This document shows, one piece after another, positions 1 to 9,022 of a stretch of DNA of 64,000 bases. This DNA is from JAPPHA01 sp965221575. Its GTDB lineage: Bacteria > Pseudomonadota > Alphaproteobacteria > Rhodobacterales > Rhodobacteraceae. Each line of letters starts with the position of its first letter. Position 1 is the first letter of the stretch. The notes beneath the pieces were generated by a model that was not told where the DNA came from, did no database searches, and saw only the letters and a list, made by a program, of their open reading frames with translations. Both the position numbers and the translations under genes were made by a program. Location: NCBI GenBank assembly GCA_965221575.1, contig CBDCSM010000012.1, positions 124,001-188,000 of the forward strand, given 5' to 3'.

Positions 1-829
1 CCGGCCGGTAACCCAAATCCATCGAGAAGGCGATTTTGACGCCGTCGAGACGCGCTGCCTTGCGCGGCAGGATCACCTTTTCGCGCAAGCTGTCATGGTC
101 CCGCGGATGCGCACCTGACACGATGTCCTGCACCAGGGCAAGGTCGGCAATCGACCGCGCCAGCGGTCCGCAGTGATTGTAGCGGTCAAAGTTCGCAGGC
201 GGGCCATCAGGATTGCGGCCATGAGGCGGTTTGAATCCTGCGACGCCGCAGCAGCTGGCCGGAATCCTGATGGAGCCGCCGATGTCCGTGCCCGTTGCGA
301 TGGGGGCGAACCCGGCCGCGACTGCGGCACCGGATCCCCCTGAAGATCCACCGGTTCCGAACTCGGGATTGAACGGATTGACGGTGTTGCCCCAGGCCAG
401 GCTGCGGCAGACGCCGGAAATGCAGAACTCGGGTGTCGTGGTGCGTGCCAGGATGATCGCGCCGGCATCCTGAAGGCGCTCCACCATCGGGTCGGACATC
501 CTGTCAGGAGCGGCATCCAGAAAGAGCAGGGAGCCGTGTGTCGTGCGTTTGCCTTTGACCCGCTGGGCGTCCTTGACCAGGACAGGCACTCCGAACAAGG
601 CCCCTTCGTTGGTGCGCTCGGCATAGGACTTGTCCGCCACGTGTGCCTGCTGCCGGGCGTCGTCGAAATAGGTATCGGCCAATGCGTTGATTGTCGGATT
701 GACCTGCCCGATCCGTTCGATCAGGGCCTCGATCAGCGCGGTCGGGGTCAGGCTGCCATCCCGAAAGGCTTCAACGGCTTCGGTTGCCGAGAGATAACAG
801 AGGTCAATGTTTGCGGATTTCTTGCGCAC
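1..829 (-). CDS. Amidase signature family hydrolase, 3' end cut by window edge
   Basis: Hydrolyses a carbon-nitrogen amide bond; substrate unknown. About 276 N-terminal residues are present. The amidase-signature Lys/cis-Ser/Ser triad is visible: Lys in GVPVLVKD (about residue 86), the glycine/serine-rich GGSSGGSG loop (about 160-166) with the cis-Ser, and the nucleophile Ser in GTDIGGSIRIPA (about 186). I start it at a GTG at 827-829 because homology-like sequence begins a few residues later (LCYLSATEAVEAFRDG); no ATG lies nearby and the ribosome site is weak. It resembles GatA-type and Rhodobacterales catabolic amidases. The distant GatB gene at 9.5-11.0 kb does not make this GatA, since the two are not in one operon and the rest of the protein is missing. 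Confidence 0.85.
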   Translation of the reverse strand, partial: MRKKSANIDLCYLSATEAVEAFRDGSLTPTALIEALIERIGQVNPTINALADTYFDDARQQAHVADKSYAERTNEGALFGVPVLVKDAQRVKGKRTTHGSLLFLDAAPDRMSDPMVERLQDAGAIILARTTTPEFCISGVCRSLAWGNTVNPFNPEFGTGGSSGGSGAAVAAGFAPIATGTDIGGSIRIPASCCGVAGFKPPHGRNPDGPPANFDRYNHCGPLARSIADLALVQDIVSGAHPRDHDSLREKVILPRKAARLDGVKIAFSMDLGYRP

Positions 830-1138
830 TGCTTCTTGTCAGGTTTTTTAGGCGGGATTCTGCGAGAATCGACTCTCGGACCCGAACCTCGTTTGTCATG
901 TTCGTCGGACGTGTCCTTGGCCTTGTACACGGTTCCGCGCGAGCCCCCCAGATCGCGGGCGATCTCCGTCGGCGAAGGGCCTTCGGCAAGAAGGTGCCAG
1001 GTCGCGTCCTTGCCGATCTTCCGAGGCCGGCAACGAAAGGTGGCCCTCTGCCTCGAGCAGCGCGATCCGGGCATCGAGGTTCCGGTTCGCGGTTGAGATT
1101 CTTGCATCGCCGATTCGGGTGGTTGAACCGTTGACCAT
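830..1138 (-). pseudogene. Frameshifted helix-turn-helix (resolvase/invertase C-terminal type) remnant
   Basis: An ATG at 1138 opens a coding-like frame (MVNGSTTRIGDARI, then ANRNLDARIALLEAEG) that loses its character after about 32 codons. The neighbouring frame then continues sensibly with RPRKIGKDATWHLLAEG, PSPTEIARDLGGSRGTVYKA and a basic tail. That pattern (LLAEG-SPTEIAR-LG-SRGTVYKA) matches the helix-turn-helix at the end of Hin/resolvase-type recombinases. The second frame runs on into the amidase start without a sensible stop. I read it as a single-base frameshift near 1045-1060 in a decayed DNA-binding gene. No catalytic recombinase domain is present, so it could also be a short stand-alone HTH protein. 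Confidence 0.45.
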
Positions 1139-1348
1139 GGTCCTGCCTTCGGCGTTCTCTGTGCACCATGCCGAAAACGGACCTGAATGAACACGAAACG
1201 GCGGGACTCGAGTCTGCATCTGGCCGGTCATCTTGGGTCCGCCCTCCATCGCGGTTGGTGCTGGCCGAAACGCCGACGCCAGGTGGAATTTGCTCGCGCG
1301 GCGGGAGTCTGCGGAATCGATGTCCGGCTGCCCGATTGCAGGTGAAAG

Positions 1349-2725
1349 TCAGTTGATCTTGACGATCTTGCCCGGATTCATGACGTCGCCGGGGTCGATG
1401 GCGCGCTTGACGTCAGCCATGATCGCCCAGGCGTCGCCATGCTCTTCCGCCATGAACGGTATCTTGCCGACGCCTATTCCGTGCTCACCGGTAATCGTGC
1501 CGCCAAGGCGGAGCGCCCGGTGGTTCATCTTGCCGGCCAGTTCCTTTGCGACCGCCAGCTCGTCCTCGCTTTCAGGGTCAATGAGCAGTGCGGCGTGGAA
1601 GTTGCCATCCCCGACGTGGCCGACGATCGGGCCATCGATCGGACTCGCCTCGATCTCGGCGGCGGTCTCGGAAATCGCCTCGGCAAGACGGGAAATCGGC
1701 ACGCAGACATCGGTCGTGACGACCCGGCATCCCGGCCGCATCGCCTTTGCGGCAAAATAGGCATCGTGCCGTGCGCGCCAAAGTGCGCTCCGGTCTTCGG
1801 CCGTCGTTGCCCACTTGAACGCGCTCCCTTCAAATGAAGCGACCAGGTCGGCGACGGTTTCCTCCTGTTCGGCAATCGCGCCCGGAGTCCCGTGAAACTC
1901 CATGAACAGGTGCGGTTTCTCGGGCAGGTCCATGTCCCGGTCCCAGGCGTTGAGAGCCCGAACCATGGCGGTGTCGGCCAACTCGATCCGGGCGATGGGC
2001 ACCCCCATCTGAATGGTTGCAATGACCGTGCGGACACAGGAATCGACGTCGTCGAACGCGCAGACCGCTGACGAAATCGATTCGGGCTGCCCGTGCAACT
2101 TGAGGGTGAGTTCGGTGATGATCCCGAGGGTGCCCTCTGATCCGATGAAAAGGGCGGTCAGGTCATACCCGGAGGAGCTCTTTCGCGCGCGATTCCCGGT
2201 ACGAATGATCCGGCCGTCACCGAGGACAACTTCCAGTGCCAGGACATTGTCCTTCATCGTCCCGTATCGTACGGCGGTCGTCCCCGAGGCGCGGGTCGAT
2301 GCCATACCGCCCAGCGAGGCGTTGGCGCCGGGGTCGATCGGAAAGAACAGCCCGGTCGCGCGAAGTTCCGTGTTGAGTTGTTCCCGGGTAACTCCGGGTT
2401 GGACAATGACATCCATGTCGTCCGGATTGATGCCGAGGACCTTGTCCATGCCGGCCATGTCGAGCGATATTCCGCCCCGAAAGGCCAAGGCGTGTCCTTC
2501 GAGAGATGTTCCGACGCCCCGCGCAATGACCGGGCAGCCTTCATCGGCGCAGATCCGGACGACGCGCGCGACATCCTCGGTTGAATTCGGACGAACGACC
2601 GCATCGGGAGGCGTTACCCTGAAATACGACTCGTTTTGCCCGTGTTCCATGCGTATCGCCATTGACGTCGAAACCTGCTCGCCGAGGTTTTCGGAAAGAC
2701 GCCCTATGGCAGAATCAATCGACAA
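1349..2725 (-). CDS. FAD-linked oxidase, D-lactate dehydrogenase/GlcD family
   Basis: A 458-residue flavoprotein of the D-lactate dehydrogenase (cytochrome)/glycolate oxidase GlcD family, oxidising a 2-hydroxyacid to a 2-oxoacid with FAD. Visible are the FAD-binding PCMH segment (VIARGVGTSLEGHA near 70, then IDPGANASLGGMAST near 130 and GSEGTLGIITELTLKL near 195) and the C-terminal cap with the GHVGDGNFHA and GEHGIGVGK signatures. Length is normal for the family. The start ATG is preceded by a short gap and no alternative start improves it. No GlcE or GlcF partner follows, so a single-subunit D-lactate dehydrogenase is more likely than a GlcDEF complex. The malate synthase/GlcG pair 9 kb away would fit glycolate metabolism, but that link is inference. 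Confidence 0.88.
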   Translation of the reverse strand: MSIDSAIGRLSENLGEQVSTSMAIRMEHGQNESYFRVTPPDAVVRPNSTEDVARVVRICADEGCPVIARGVGTSLEGHALAFRGGISLDMAGMDKVLGINPDDMDVIVQPGVTREQLNTELRATGLFFPIDPGANASLGGMASTRASGTTAVRYGTMKDNVLALEVVLGDGRIIRTGNRARKSSSGYDLTALFIGSEGTLGIITELTLKLHGQPESISSAVCAFDDVDSCVRTVIATIQMGVPIARIELADTAMVRALNAWDRDMDLPEKPHLFMEFHGTPGAIAEQEETVADLVASFEGSAFKWATTAEDRSALWRARHDAYFAAKAMRPGCRVVTTDVCVPISRLAEAISETAAEIEASPIDGPIVGHVGDGNFHAALLIDPESEDELAVAKELAGKMNHRALRLGGTITGEHGIGVGKIPFMAEEHGDAWAIMADVKRAIDPGDVMNPGKIVKIN

Positions 2726-2866
2726 ATCCCGTGCTCCCGTGAATCCCGTTTAAGGTTGGGCGAAGCGGACCCGCTTTTCTCCACCCGCTTGGCTTGATGG
2801 ACACTTCGGTGGCGTCACCCATGTGCCGGCAACTGTTGCACCTCGGCACCCGCGACCACTTTGCTG

Positions 2867-4705
2867 TCATACGGCAGCCGGTTCAACCCTTGTAATCTTG
2901 CGGCACGCGCGGTCGAGCCAGGCCGCAGTACCGGGAGTACAGTGCGGCGACAGGGTTTCGAATATGGTCTCATGGTAGGAATCCAGCCATTCGATTTCAT
3001 CCTGGTGCAGAAGGGATGAATCGATCAGCCGGTGTTCCAGCGGCGCCAGTGTCAACGTCCTGAATTCCAGCATTTCCCGTTCCGCCGGACCGGAATCCCA
3101 TCGGCGGACCGCGAGCAGGTTTTCGATCCTGATTCCGAACCGGTTCTTGCGGTAATAGCCGGGTTCGTTCGACACGATCATGCCAGCTTCGAGCGGGACG
3201 TCCGAACGGCGCGAAATGGCGTGCGGACCCTCGTGAACATCGAGATACGCGCCAACTCCATGCCCCGTTCCATGGCCATAGTCCATCCCCGATTCCCACA
3301 ATGGTACGCGCGCGATCGCATCAATGTGGCATCCGGCGATTCCACCACACGGCCAGCGGAGCCGCGACATGGCGATCATGCCCTTGAGAACCAGGGTATA
3401 GGCATGGATCACATGCGCGTCTGGAGTGCCGAAAACAAGAGTCCGGGTTATGTCGGTGGTGCCGTCTTCGTATTGTCCGCCACTGTCGATGACGACGACA
3501 TCATTTTCATTGATCCTGCGGTTCGAGGATTCCGTCACCCGGTAGTGGATGATCGCTCCGTTGGGACCGGAACCGCAAATCGTGTCGAATGCGATGTCCT
3601 TCAGTTCCCCGGTCTCGCCGCGGCAACTCTCGAGTTTCCGGACCAGGTCGATTTCGGAGAGGGTCTGGTCGTGCGCCGCTTCGGCAAGCCAGGACATGAA
3701 TTCCGCGAACGCGACACCGTCCCGTCGGTGTGCCGCCTCGATTCCCCTCAATTCCGTTTCGTTCTTGATGGCCTTTGCCAGGACGATCGGGTCACGGGCA
3801 CGTACGGCCTTCGCACCGGAATCCGTAACCAGGCGGAAAAGGCGGTCCGGCGTCCGCGCGGGATCGGCCATGACAGGTCCGGGCAGGTTTTCGAGGAATC
3901 CGTCGAGGGTAGCGGGAGGATGAATCGTGATTTCCGGTCCCAGATGCGCCTTGAGGTCCTCGTCCGCCTTTTCTTCTTGCATGAACAGGTCGACGGCGCC
4001 GTTTTCCCCGATGACAGCGAAAGCCTCCGTGACCGGTGTCCTCTCGACATCGGAGCCGCGCGTGTTCAAAAGCCAGGCGATCGAATCCGGACTGGTGACA
4101 AGGGCGCTTCGGCAGCCCTTCGCGCGGAGTTTCCCGGCAATGCTGGTTCTCTTGTCCGCTGACGAACGTCCCGCCCGGCTCAGGGGGTAAGGTCTCATCG
4201 GACACTTCGGCCGCTCCGGTCGGTCGGTCCAGATTCGGTCAACCAGGTTGTCGCAGGGGCAAAGACAGCAGTCCCGGGTCAACGACGTGATTTTCTCGAC
4301 CAGTTTTTCGATCCACGACCGGCTGTGCAGCCAGGGATCGTAGCCGATCAACCGGTCAGTCCCCCTGTAATCGCCGGCCGCCAGGAATGCGATGATCCGG
4401 TCGATGTCGTGCGAATCGACCGTGATGAGGTTCGTATCGACTTCGAGTCCTGCTTGAACCGTGTAACGTCCGTCCACGAACAACTGCGCGGATTCGCCAA
4501 GTACGACCAACAGGCCGGCAGATCCCGTGAACCCGGTCATCCAGGCCAGCCGGCGGTCCGCGGGACCCTGTCCACTGCCCAGCCACGGGTCCGTCGACGG
4601 TACGAGGAATCCGTCGAGTTCTTCCTTGCGCATCTCCCGCCGGAGCATGTCGAGGCGCTTCTCCCCGACCTCGGGAGTGGCTTTGGACGAGAAATTCTGA
4701 AACAT
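2867..4705 (-). CDS. pepP: Xaa-Pro aminopeptidase (M24B)
   Basis: Removes the N-terminal residue from peptides with proline in second position. The 612 residues match the long, three-domain alphaproteobacterial form: two creatinase-like N-terminal domains (from about 15 to 330) and the pita-bread M24 catalytic domain. Metal ligands are visible as the two Asp residues of VVIDSGGQYEDGTTDITR, the His of GHGTGHGVG, the Glu of VSNEPGYY and the Glu of IRIENL. The start ATG at 4705 overlaps by one base the last base of the cobT stop codon, suggesting translational coupling. Confidence 0.9.
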   Translation of the reverse strand: MFQNFSSKATPEVGEKRLDMLRREMRKEELDGFLVPSTDPWLGSGQGPADRRLAWMTGFTGSAGLLVVLGESAQLFVDGRYTVQAGLEVDTNLITVDSHDIDRIIAFLAAGDYRGTDRLIGYDPWLHSRSWIEKLVEKITSLTRDCCLCPCDNLVDRIWTDRPERPKCPMRPYPLSRAGRSSADKRTSIAGKLRAKGCRSALVTSPDSIAWLLNTRGSDVERTPVTEAFAVIGENGAVDLFMQEEKADEDLKAHLGPEITIHPPATLDGFLENLPGPVMADPARTPDRLFRLVTDSGAKAVRARDPIVLAKAIKNETELRGIEAAHRRDGVAFAEFMSWLAEAAHDQTLSEIDLVRKLESCRGETGELKDIAFDTICGSGPNGAIIHYRVTESSNRRINENDVVVIDSGGQYEDGTTDITRTLVFGTPDAHVIHAYTLVLKGMIAMSRLRWPCGGIAGCHIDAIARVPLWESGMDYGHGTGHGVGAYLDVHEGPHAISRRSDVPLEAGMIVSNEPGYYRKNRFGIRIENLLAVRRWDSGPAEREMLEFRTLTLAPLEHRLIDSSLLHQDEIEWLDSYHETIFETLSPHCTPGTAAWLDRACRKITRVEPAAV

Positions 4706-6567
4706 CAGGCGGCTGGGCGGGAGCGAAACTGCCCTGCTGAAACCGGGTCGCGATCGAATAGCGCGGCAAGCTGTTCGGTCATCACGCCGGCAAGCTGTTC
4801 GGCGTCCGTGATCGTGACCGCGCGCTTGTAGTACCTGTTGACGTCATGGCCGATCCCGATGGCGATGAGTTCGACGACTCGCCGGTCCTCGATCATGGCG
4901 ATGACGTCGCGAAGGTGTTTTTCGAGGTAGTTCGCGGAATTGACCGACAAGGTGCTGTCGTCCACCGGCGCGCCGTCCGAGATGACCATCAGGATATGCC
5001 GCTGTTCCGGCCGCCGGACTATGCGGCGATAAGCCCATTCGAGAGCTTCGCCGTCAATGTTCTCCTTGAGAATCCCTTCCTTCATCATCAGCCCGAGACC
5101 GGGCCTGGCGCGCCGCCACGGAGCGTCGGCGGCCTTGTAGACGACGTGCCGAATGTCGTTCAATCTCCCGGGCGTTTGCGGCCTCCCGGCAATCAGCCAC
5201 TTTTCCCGTGACTTTCCGCCTTTCCATGCCCGTGTCGTGAATCCGAGGATTTCGCACTTGACCTGGCAGCGTTCCAGCGTTTGTGCGAGCACGTCGGCAC
5301 AGATCGCGGAAATCGAGATGGGACGCCCCCGCATTGACCCGGAATTGTCCAGGAGGATCGTGACGATCGTATCAAGAAACTTGATGTCCCTTTCGACCTT
5401 GAATGACAGGGGAGTCGTCGGATTCGCAACGATCCGCGCCAGCCGCCCCGTGTCCAGGATTCCTTCTTCCATGTCGAACTGCCATGACCTGTTTTGCTGG
5501 GCCTGCAACCGTCGCTGCAACCGGTTTGCCAGTTTGGACACGGCGCCTTTCAAGGGTTCGAGTTGCTGGTCCAGGTACGAACGCAGGCGTTCCAGTTCTT
5601 CCGGTTCCGCAAGTTCGCTCGCGGACACTTCCTCGTCGAATTCGGTGGTGAATACCTTGTAGTCCGGATCGGCGTCCGAAACCGGCAGGATTACGGGCGG
5701 GTCGGGCGGAGTCTCCGCGTCCGAGGCGTTCTCGGTGTCATCCTCGTCCGAGACTTCGCCATCGGTGTGTATCATTTCAACATCCGAATCATCCCTGTCT
5801 TCGCCTGAATCGGGTTGCAGTTCCATGTCGTCGGACGGACCTTCTTCGGATGCGGAATCCCCGTCTCCTCCGTCGTCTGCCTCTTCCGGATCTTCAGGGT
5901 TTTCGGGCGCGTCCGTGTCCGGATCCTGACCGAGTTGCTCGCCGTAGCCGAGATCGCTGATCAACTGCCTGCTCAGGCGCCCGAAATCCTCCTGGCACTC
6001 CAGTGCCGAATCGATCCTGCCCAGCGTTTCGCCCGCATGCTCCTCGATGTGTCCCCGCCACAGCTCCACCACGTGTGCAGCAACGGAAGGGAGCTCGCGC
6101 CCGGTCGCGCGCTGCCGGATGAGATGCCCGACCGCGGTTGCCAGGGGAACGGAGGCCACGTCCTCCGGGTCGCTCGCCACGAAACTTTTGAGATCCGCGG
6201 AAATCTTGGCGTCGATATTGGCAGCGCAACCCGGCATCGCCCGAACGCCAAGGGCCTCGCAGCGCGCGGTTTCCATGCACTCGTACAGTTCCCTGGCCGT
6301 CGGCCCTTCGGGCGCAAAGTGCCTGTGTGTCGACTCGTCGTGAAATCTCAACTTGAGTGCGAGCGCATCGGCGGTTCCGCGGATTCGCAGGATCGAGTCG
6401 TCATTCAACCGGCGTGGAACGTGCGGCAACCTGATCGCGTCACCCGAAGCCCCGGGCGAATCCACGCCAAAGGTGACATCGAGTTCAGGCCGATTGGCCA
6501 TCGCCCGGGTCGCTTCGGTCAGGGCCTTCTTGAAAGGATCGGGCGGGGGTTGGCTGGCTCCGGTCAT
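4705..6567 (-). CDS. cobT: Cobaltochelatase subunit CobT
   Basis: Large accessory subunit of the aerobic, ATP-dependent cobaltochelatase CobNST, which inserts cobalt into hydrogenobyrinic acid a,c-diamide during B12 synthesis. The 620 residues show the expected order: conserved N-terminal domain, a very acidic linker (about 215-290, rich in D/E), then a C-terminal von Willebrand A domain whose metal-ion site begins LLDNSGSMRG (about 410) with VISDGAP near 540. It lies 29 bp downstream of cobS in the same orientation, as in other alphaproteobacteria. CobN is not in the window. Confidence 0.95.
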   Translation of the reverse strand: MTGASQPPPDPFKKALTEATRAMANRPELDVTFGVDSPGASGDAIRLPHVPRRLNDDSILRIRGTADALALKLRFHDESTHRHFAPEGPTARELYECMETARCEALGVRAMPGCAANIDAKISADLKSFVASDPEDVASVPLATAVGHLIRQRATGRELPSVAAHVVELWRGHIEEHAGETLGRIDSALECQEDFGRLSRQLISDLGYGEQLGQDPDTDAPENPEDPEEADDGGDGDSASEEGPSDDMELQPDSGEDRDDSDVEMIHTDGEVSDEDDTENASDAETPPDPPVILPVSDADPDYKVFTTEFDEEVSASELAEPEELERLRSYLDQQLEPLKGAVSKLANRLQRRLQAQQNRSWQFDMEEGILDTGRLARIVANPTTPLSFKVERDIKFLDTIVTILLDNSGSMRGRPISISAICADVLAQTLERCQVKCEILGFTTRAWKGGKSREKWLIAGRPQTPGRLNDIRHVVYKAADAPWRRARPGLGLMMKEGILKENIDGEALEWAYRRIVRRPEQRHILMVISDGAPVDDSTLSVNSANYLEKHLRDVIAMIEDRRVVELIAIGIGHDVNRYYKRAVTITDAEQLAGVMTEQLAALFDRDPVSAGQFRSRPAA

Positions 6568-6596
6568 GGCGTGTTCGATCCGGGCGTCGAATTGAA

Positions 6597-7571
6597 TTAT
6601 CCCAGGCTGATTGACGCAGCGCTTTCGGGCAGTTCCTGGTCAAAGCAACGCTGGTAGAACTCTGCGACCGTTGCCCGTTCGAGTTCGTCACATTTGTTGA
6701 GAAAAGTCAGGCGGAAAGCGAAGCCCAGATCGCCGAATATCCGTGCGTTCTCTGCCCAGGAAATCACCGTTCTCGGAGACATGACGGTGGAAATGTCGCC
6801 GTTCATGAAAGCGGTACGGGTCAGGTTCGCGACCGTGACCATCCTGGCGATTTCCTCGGGCGATTCTTCCGGGCACTTTGCCTCGACGATTCTGCACTCG
6901 GCTTCATGACTCAGGTAGTTCAGCGTGGCGACCATGGACCAGCGGTCCATTTGTCCCTGATTGATTTGCTGCGTTCCGTGGTAGAGTCCGGTCGTATCTC
7001 CGAGCCCGACCGTGTTGGCAGTCGCGAACAGGCGGAAGTAGGGGTGCGGATGGATTACCTCGTTCTGATCAAGGAGCGTCAGCTTCCCGTCTACTTCGAG
7101 AACGCGTTGAATCACGAACATGACGTCGGCCCGGCCGGCATCGTATTCGTCAAACACGATGGCAACCGGGTTTCGGAGTGCCCAGGGCAGGATGCCTTCG
7201 TGGAATTCCGTGACCTGCTTGCCATTCCTGATCTTGATCGCGTCCTTGCCGATCAGGTCGATTCGACTGATGTGGCTGTCGAGGTTGACCCTGGAGCAGG
7301 GCCAGCGAAGCCGTGCGGCGACCTGTTCGATATGCGTCGACTTCCCGGTCCCGTGATATCCCTGGATCAGAACCCGGCGATTATAGGCGAAACCGGCGAG
7401 GATTGCGTGCGTGGTTTCCGGGTCGAATCGGTAACTGTCGTCGATCGGCGGAACCCTCTCGCCGGGGTCTGCAAACGCGTAGACTTCCATTTTGCTCTCG
7501 AAGCCGAACGCCTCGTCAACTCTCACCCGCACGGTGGGGCATGCGACCGCTTCTAGACTCCCGTCCGCCAT
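6597..7571 (-). CDS. cobS: Cobaltochelatase AAA+ ATPase subunit CobS
   Basis: AAA+ ATPase of the cobaltochelatase CobNST; it forms a ring with CobT and powers cobalt insertion. The 324 residues carry Walker A (GYHGTGKSTH, about residue 93), Walker B (VFDEYDAGR, about 142) and the sensor segment FRLFATANTVGLGD, as in MoxR-like ATPases. Length agrees with known CobS (about 330). It lies downstream of a J-domain gene and upstream of cobT, all on the minus strand. Confidence 0.95.
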   Translation of the reverse strand: MADGSLEAVACPTVRVRVDEAFGFESKMEVYAFADPGERVPPIDDSYRFDPETTHAILAGFAYNRRVLIQGYHGTGKSTHIEQVAARLRWPCSRVNLDSHISRIDLIGKDAIKIRNGKQVTEFHEGILPWALRNPVAIVFDEYDAGRADVMFVIQRVLEVDGKLTLLDQNEVIHPHPYFRLFATANTVGLGDTTGLYHGTQQINQGQMDRWSMVATLNYLSHEAECRIVEAKCPEESPEEIARMVTVANLTRTAFMNGDISTVMSPRTVISWAENARIFGDLGFAFRLTFLNKCDELERATVAEFYQRCFDQELPESAASISLG

Positions 7572-7640
7572 ATCCGATTCCGTCTTCGTGCTAATTGAGA
7601 AAAAATGCAGACCGGACGCTTAGTGGAACAATATCGATTG

Positions 7641-7657
7641 AGGTGCAAGTAGCACCT
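7641..7657. repeat. Short inverted repeat upstream of cobS
   Basis: Perfect 6-bp arms AGGTGC and GCACCT separated by AAGTA, 70-90 bp upstream of the cobS start. It lies in a 348-bp stretch (7572-7919) between the J-domain gene and cobS in which I see no gene, no cobalamin-riboswitch-like core and no clear terminator. It may be an operator or chance. Confidence 0.25.
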
Positions 7658-7919
7658 CTTTCCGGAAGCCGGCTTTTTTCTCGTGGTCGTCGATTCCCGT
7701 TTCGTCAGCCGGGTCGGCGGTTTCCCGGGAGTTCCTGCGTCATGCAATGGGTGTGGTCCTCGCCAGAACGCGCCGAACTGCCGTTTGGCTTCGAGGGATC
7801 CGTCTCCGCCAATGCCCTTGACCGGTCTCCGGGACGATGCCCGGCAGCCGCCCCCGAACTCGCGGCATGGCCGGAGCAGCTTTGCCGGAACCGATGGCCC
7901 CGGACGCCGTCAAGGCAAG

Positions 7920-8552
7920 TCAATCCCGGAAGCCCGGACTCTTGCGAATCTGGTCCCAGGCCCAGACGACGTCCTGGAGACGGGCTTCTTCGGTCCGGTC
8001 TCCTCCGTTCAGGTCAGGATGCAGGTCCTTCACGAGCTGCTTGTATTGCTTGCGAATGGATTCCATTGACCAATGGTCACGCGCATCGAGAATGTCGAGC
8101 GCCCGTCGTTCCACGGGCGACAGTTTACGTGCGTTTCCCAGCCGGTTGCCCGGGCCCGGATTTTGAGTCGAATTCAAGCCAAGTACATCAAGCGGGTCAT
8201 CGACTCCGAAGCGGTCCCATGCCACCGAGGCGCCGCGTGGTTCGGAGTCACCCCAGGGAGCATCATTGTCTTCCGAACCCTCGTCTCCGGTCGCAGCGGA
8301 TTCACCGTGGTTGTCGAAGAAGTTCCACCTGAGATTGTACTGTCGTGCATGGCGGCGACAGTACCATGTCACGCCTGGTTTCTGGTCAGGATGTTTCGGA
8401 GCACGGTACTTGCCCGGCTCGTCGCATCCCGGGTGTTCGCACTTCCGAACGGACGTCTCGAATGCTCCGGACATGCCGCGCCGCGACCGGGCGCGACGGC
8501 GCTTGTAGGCAGATACCGAAATATCGTATTCGAAGGGCGACCCCTTGGTCAT
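7920..8552 (-). CDS. J-domain (DnaJ-like) protein next to cobST
   Basis: Small protein with a C-terminal J domain: the HPD signature occurs in KDLHPDLNGGDR, preceded by a helix II like ESIRKQYKQLV, with a final VWAWDQIR helix. The N-terminal half has CEHPGCDEPGKYRAP and WYCRRHARQYNLRWNFF, a Cys/His pattern (C-x4-C...C-x2-H) suggesting a metal site. I start at the internal ATG 8552 (MTKGSPFEYDIS) rather than the upstream ATG at 8591 because relatives begin with a similar SPFEYDI segment. Presumed co-chaperone; the conserved neighbourhood with cobS, cobT and bolA suggests, without proof, a link to assembly of the chelatase. Confidence 0.82.
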   Translation of the reverse strand: MTKGSPFEYDISVSAYKRRRARSRRGMSGAFETSVRKCEHPGCDEPGKYRAPKHPDQKPGVTWYCRRHARQYNLRWNFFDNHGESAATGDEGSEDNDAPWGDSEPRGASVAWDRFGVDDPLDVLGLNSTQNPGPGNRLGNARKLSPVERRALDILDARDHWSMESIRKQYKQLVKDLHPDLNGGDRTEEARLQDVVWAWDQIRKSPGFRD

Positions 8553-8645
8553 CACACCACCCGGCGATTTCGAATTCGGATTCGGCAGCATACACGATTG
8601 AGCCGATTATCCTAGCAAGAATTGTCAGAAAACCTGGAGCGTTTC

Positions 8646-8912
8646 ATGGGCCGAAAGGAAAGGATGGAAAAGGTCTTGAGGCGCGAATTCGCTCCGGCCG
8701 ACCTCGAGATTATCGACGAGAGCGCTGCGCACCGTGGTCACGCCGGTTACAGGGAAGGGGGCGAGACCCATTACAGGGTGCGTATTCGCGCCGCAACGCT
8801 TGGTGGTCTGAGCCGGGTAGAACGGCAGCGGCGAATTTATCGATCGCTTTCGGAAGAGTTTTCGTCGGGCCTCCATGCGCTTTCGCTGGATGCCGATGGT
8901 CCTGGACCGTGA
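8646..8912 (+). CDS. bolA: BolA family protein
   Basis: An 88-residue BolA-fold protein, usually working with monothiol glutaredoxins in Fe-S/iron homeostasis. Diagnostic segments are DLEIIDESAAHRGHAG (with the conserved His region), GETHYRVRIRAATLGG and SRVERQRRIYRSLSEEF. The start at ATG 8646 (MGRKERMEK) fits relatives and has a GGAG ribosome site at 8635-8638. The open frame extends upstream to 8622, but that extension is unlike BolA. It is divergent from the J-domain gene across about 93 bp, which must hold both promoters. Confidence 0.9.
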   Translation: MGRKERMEKVLRREFAPADLEIIDESAAHRGHAGYREGGETHYRVRIRAATLGGLSRVERQRRIYRSLSEEFSSGLHALSLDADGPGP

Positions 8913-9022
8913 TGCCGAAATGACGTTCTCCGGTCGCCCGGTCGCCCGGGTGACGAGGCCCCAAGAGCCGGCGGACAACCTGTACTTCGCAAACTGTTTG
9001 GCGGACCGGTCAATACCGGGGT

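Noticed and set aside
3032..4162. 376-residue plus-strand frame across the aminopeptidase gene.
   Set aside because: Antisense shadow of pepP; no recognisable domain.
7572..7919. Cobalamin riboswitch upstream of cobS.
   Set aside because: No B12-box-like conserved core was seen; only a short inverted repeat.
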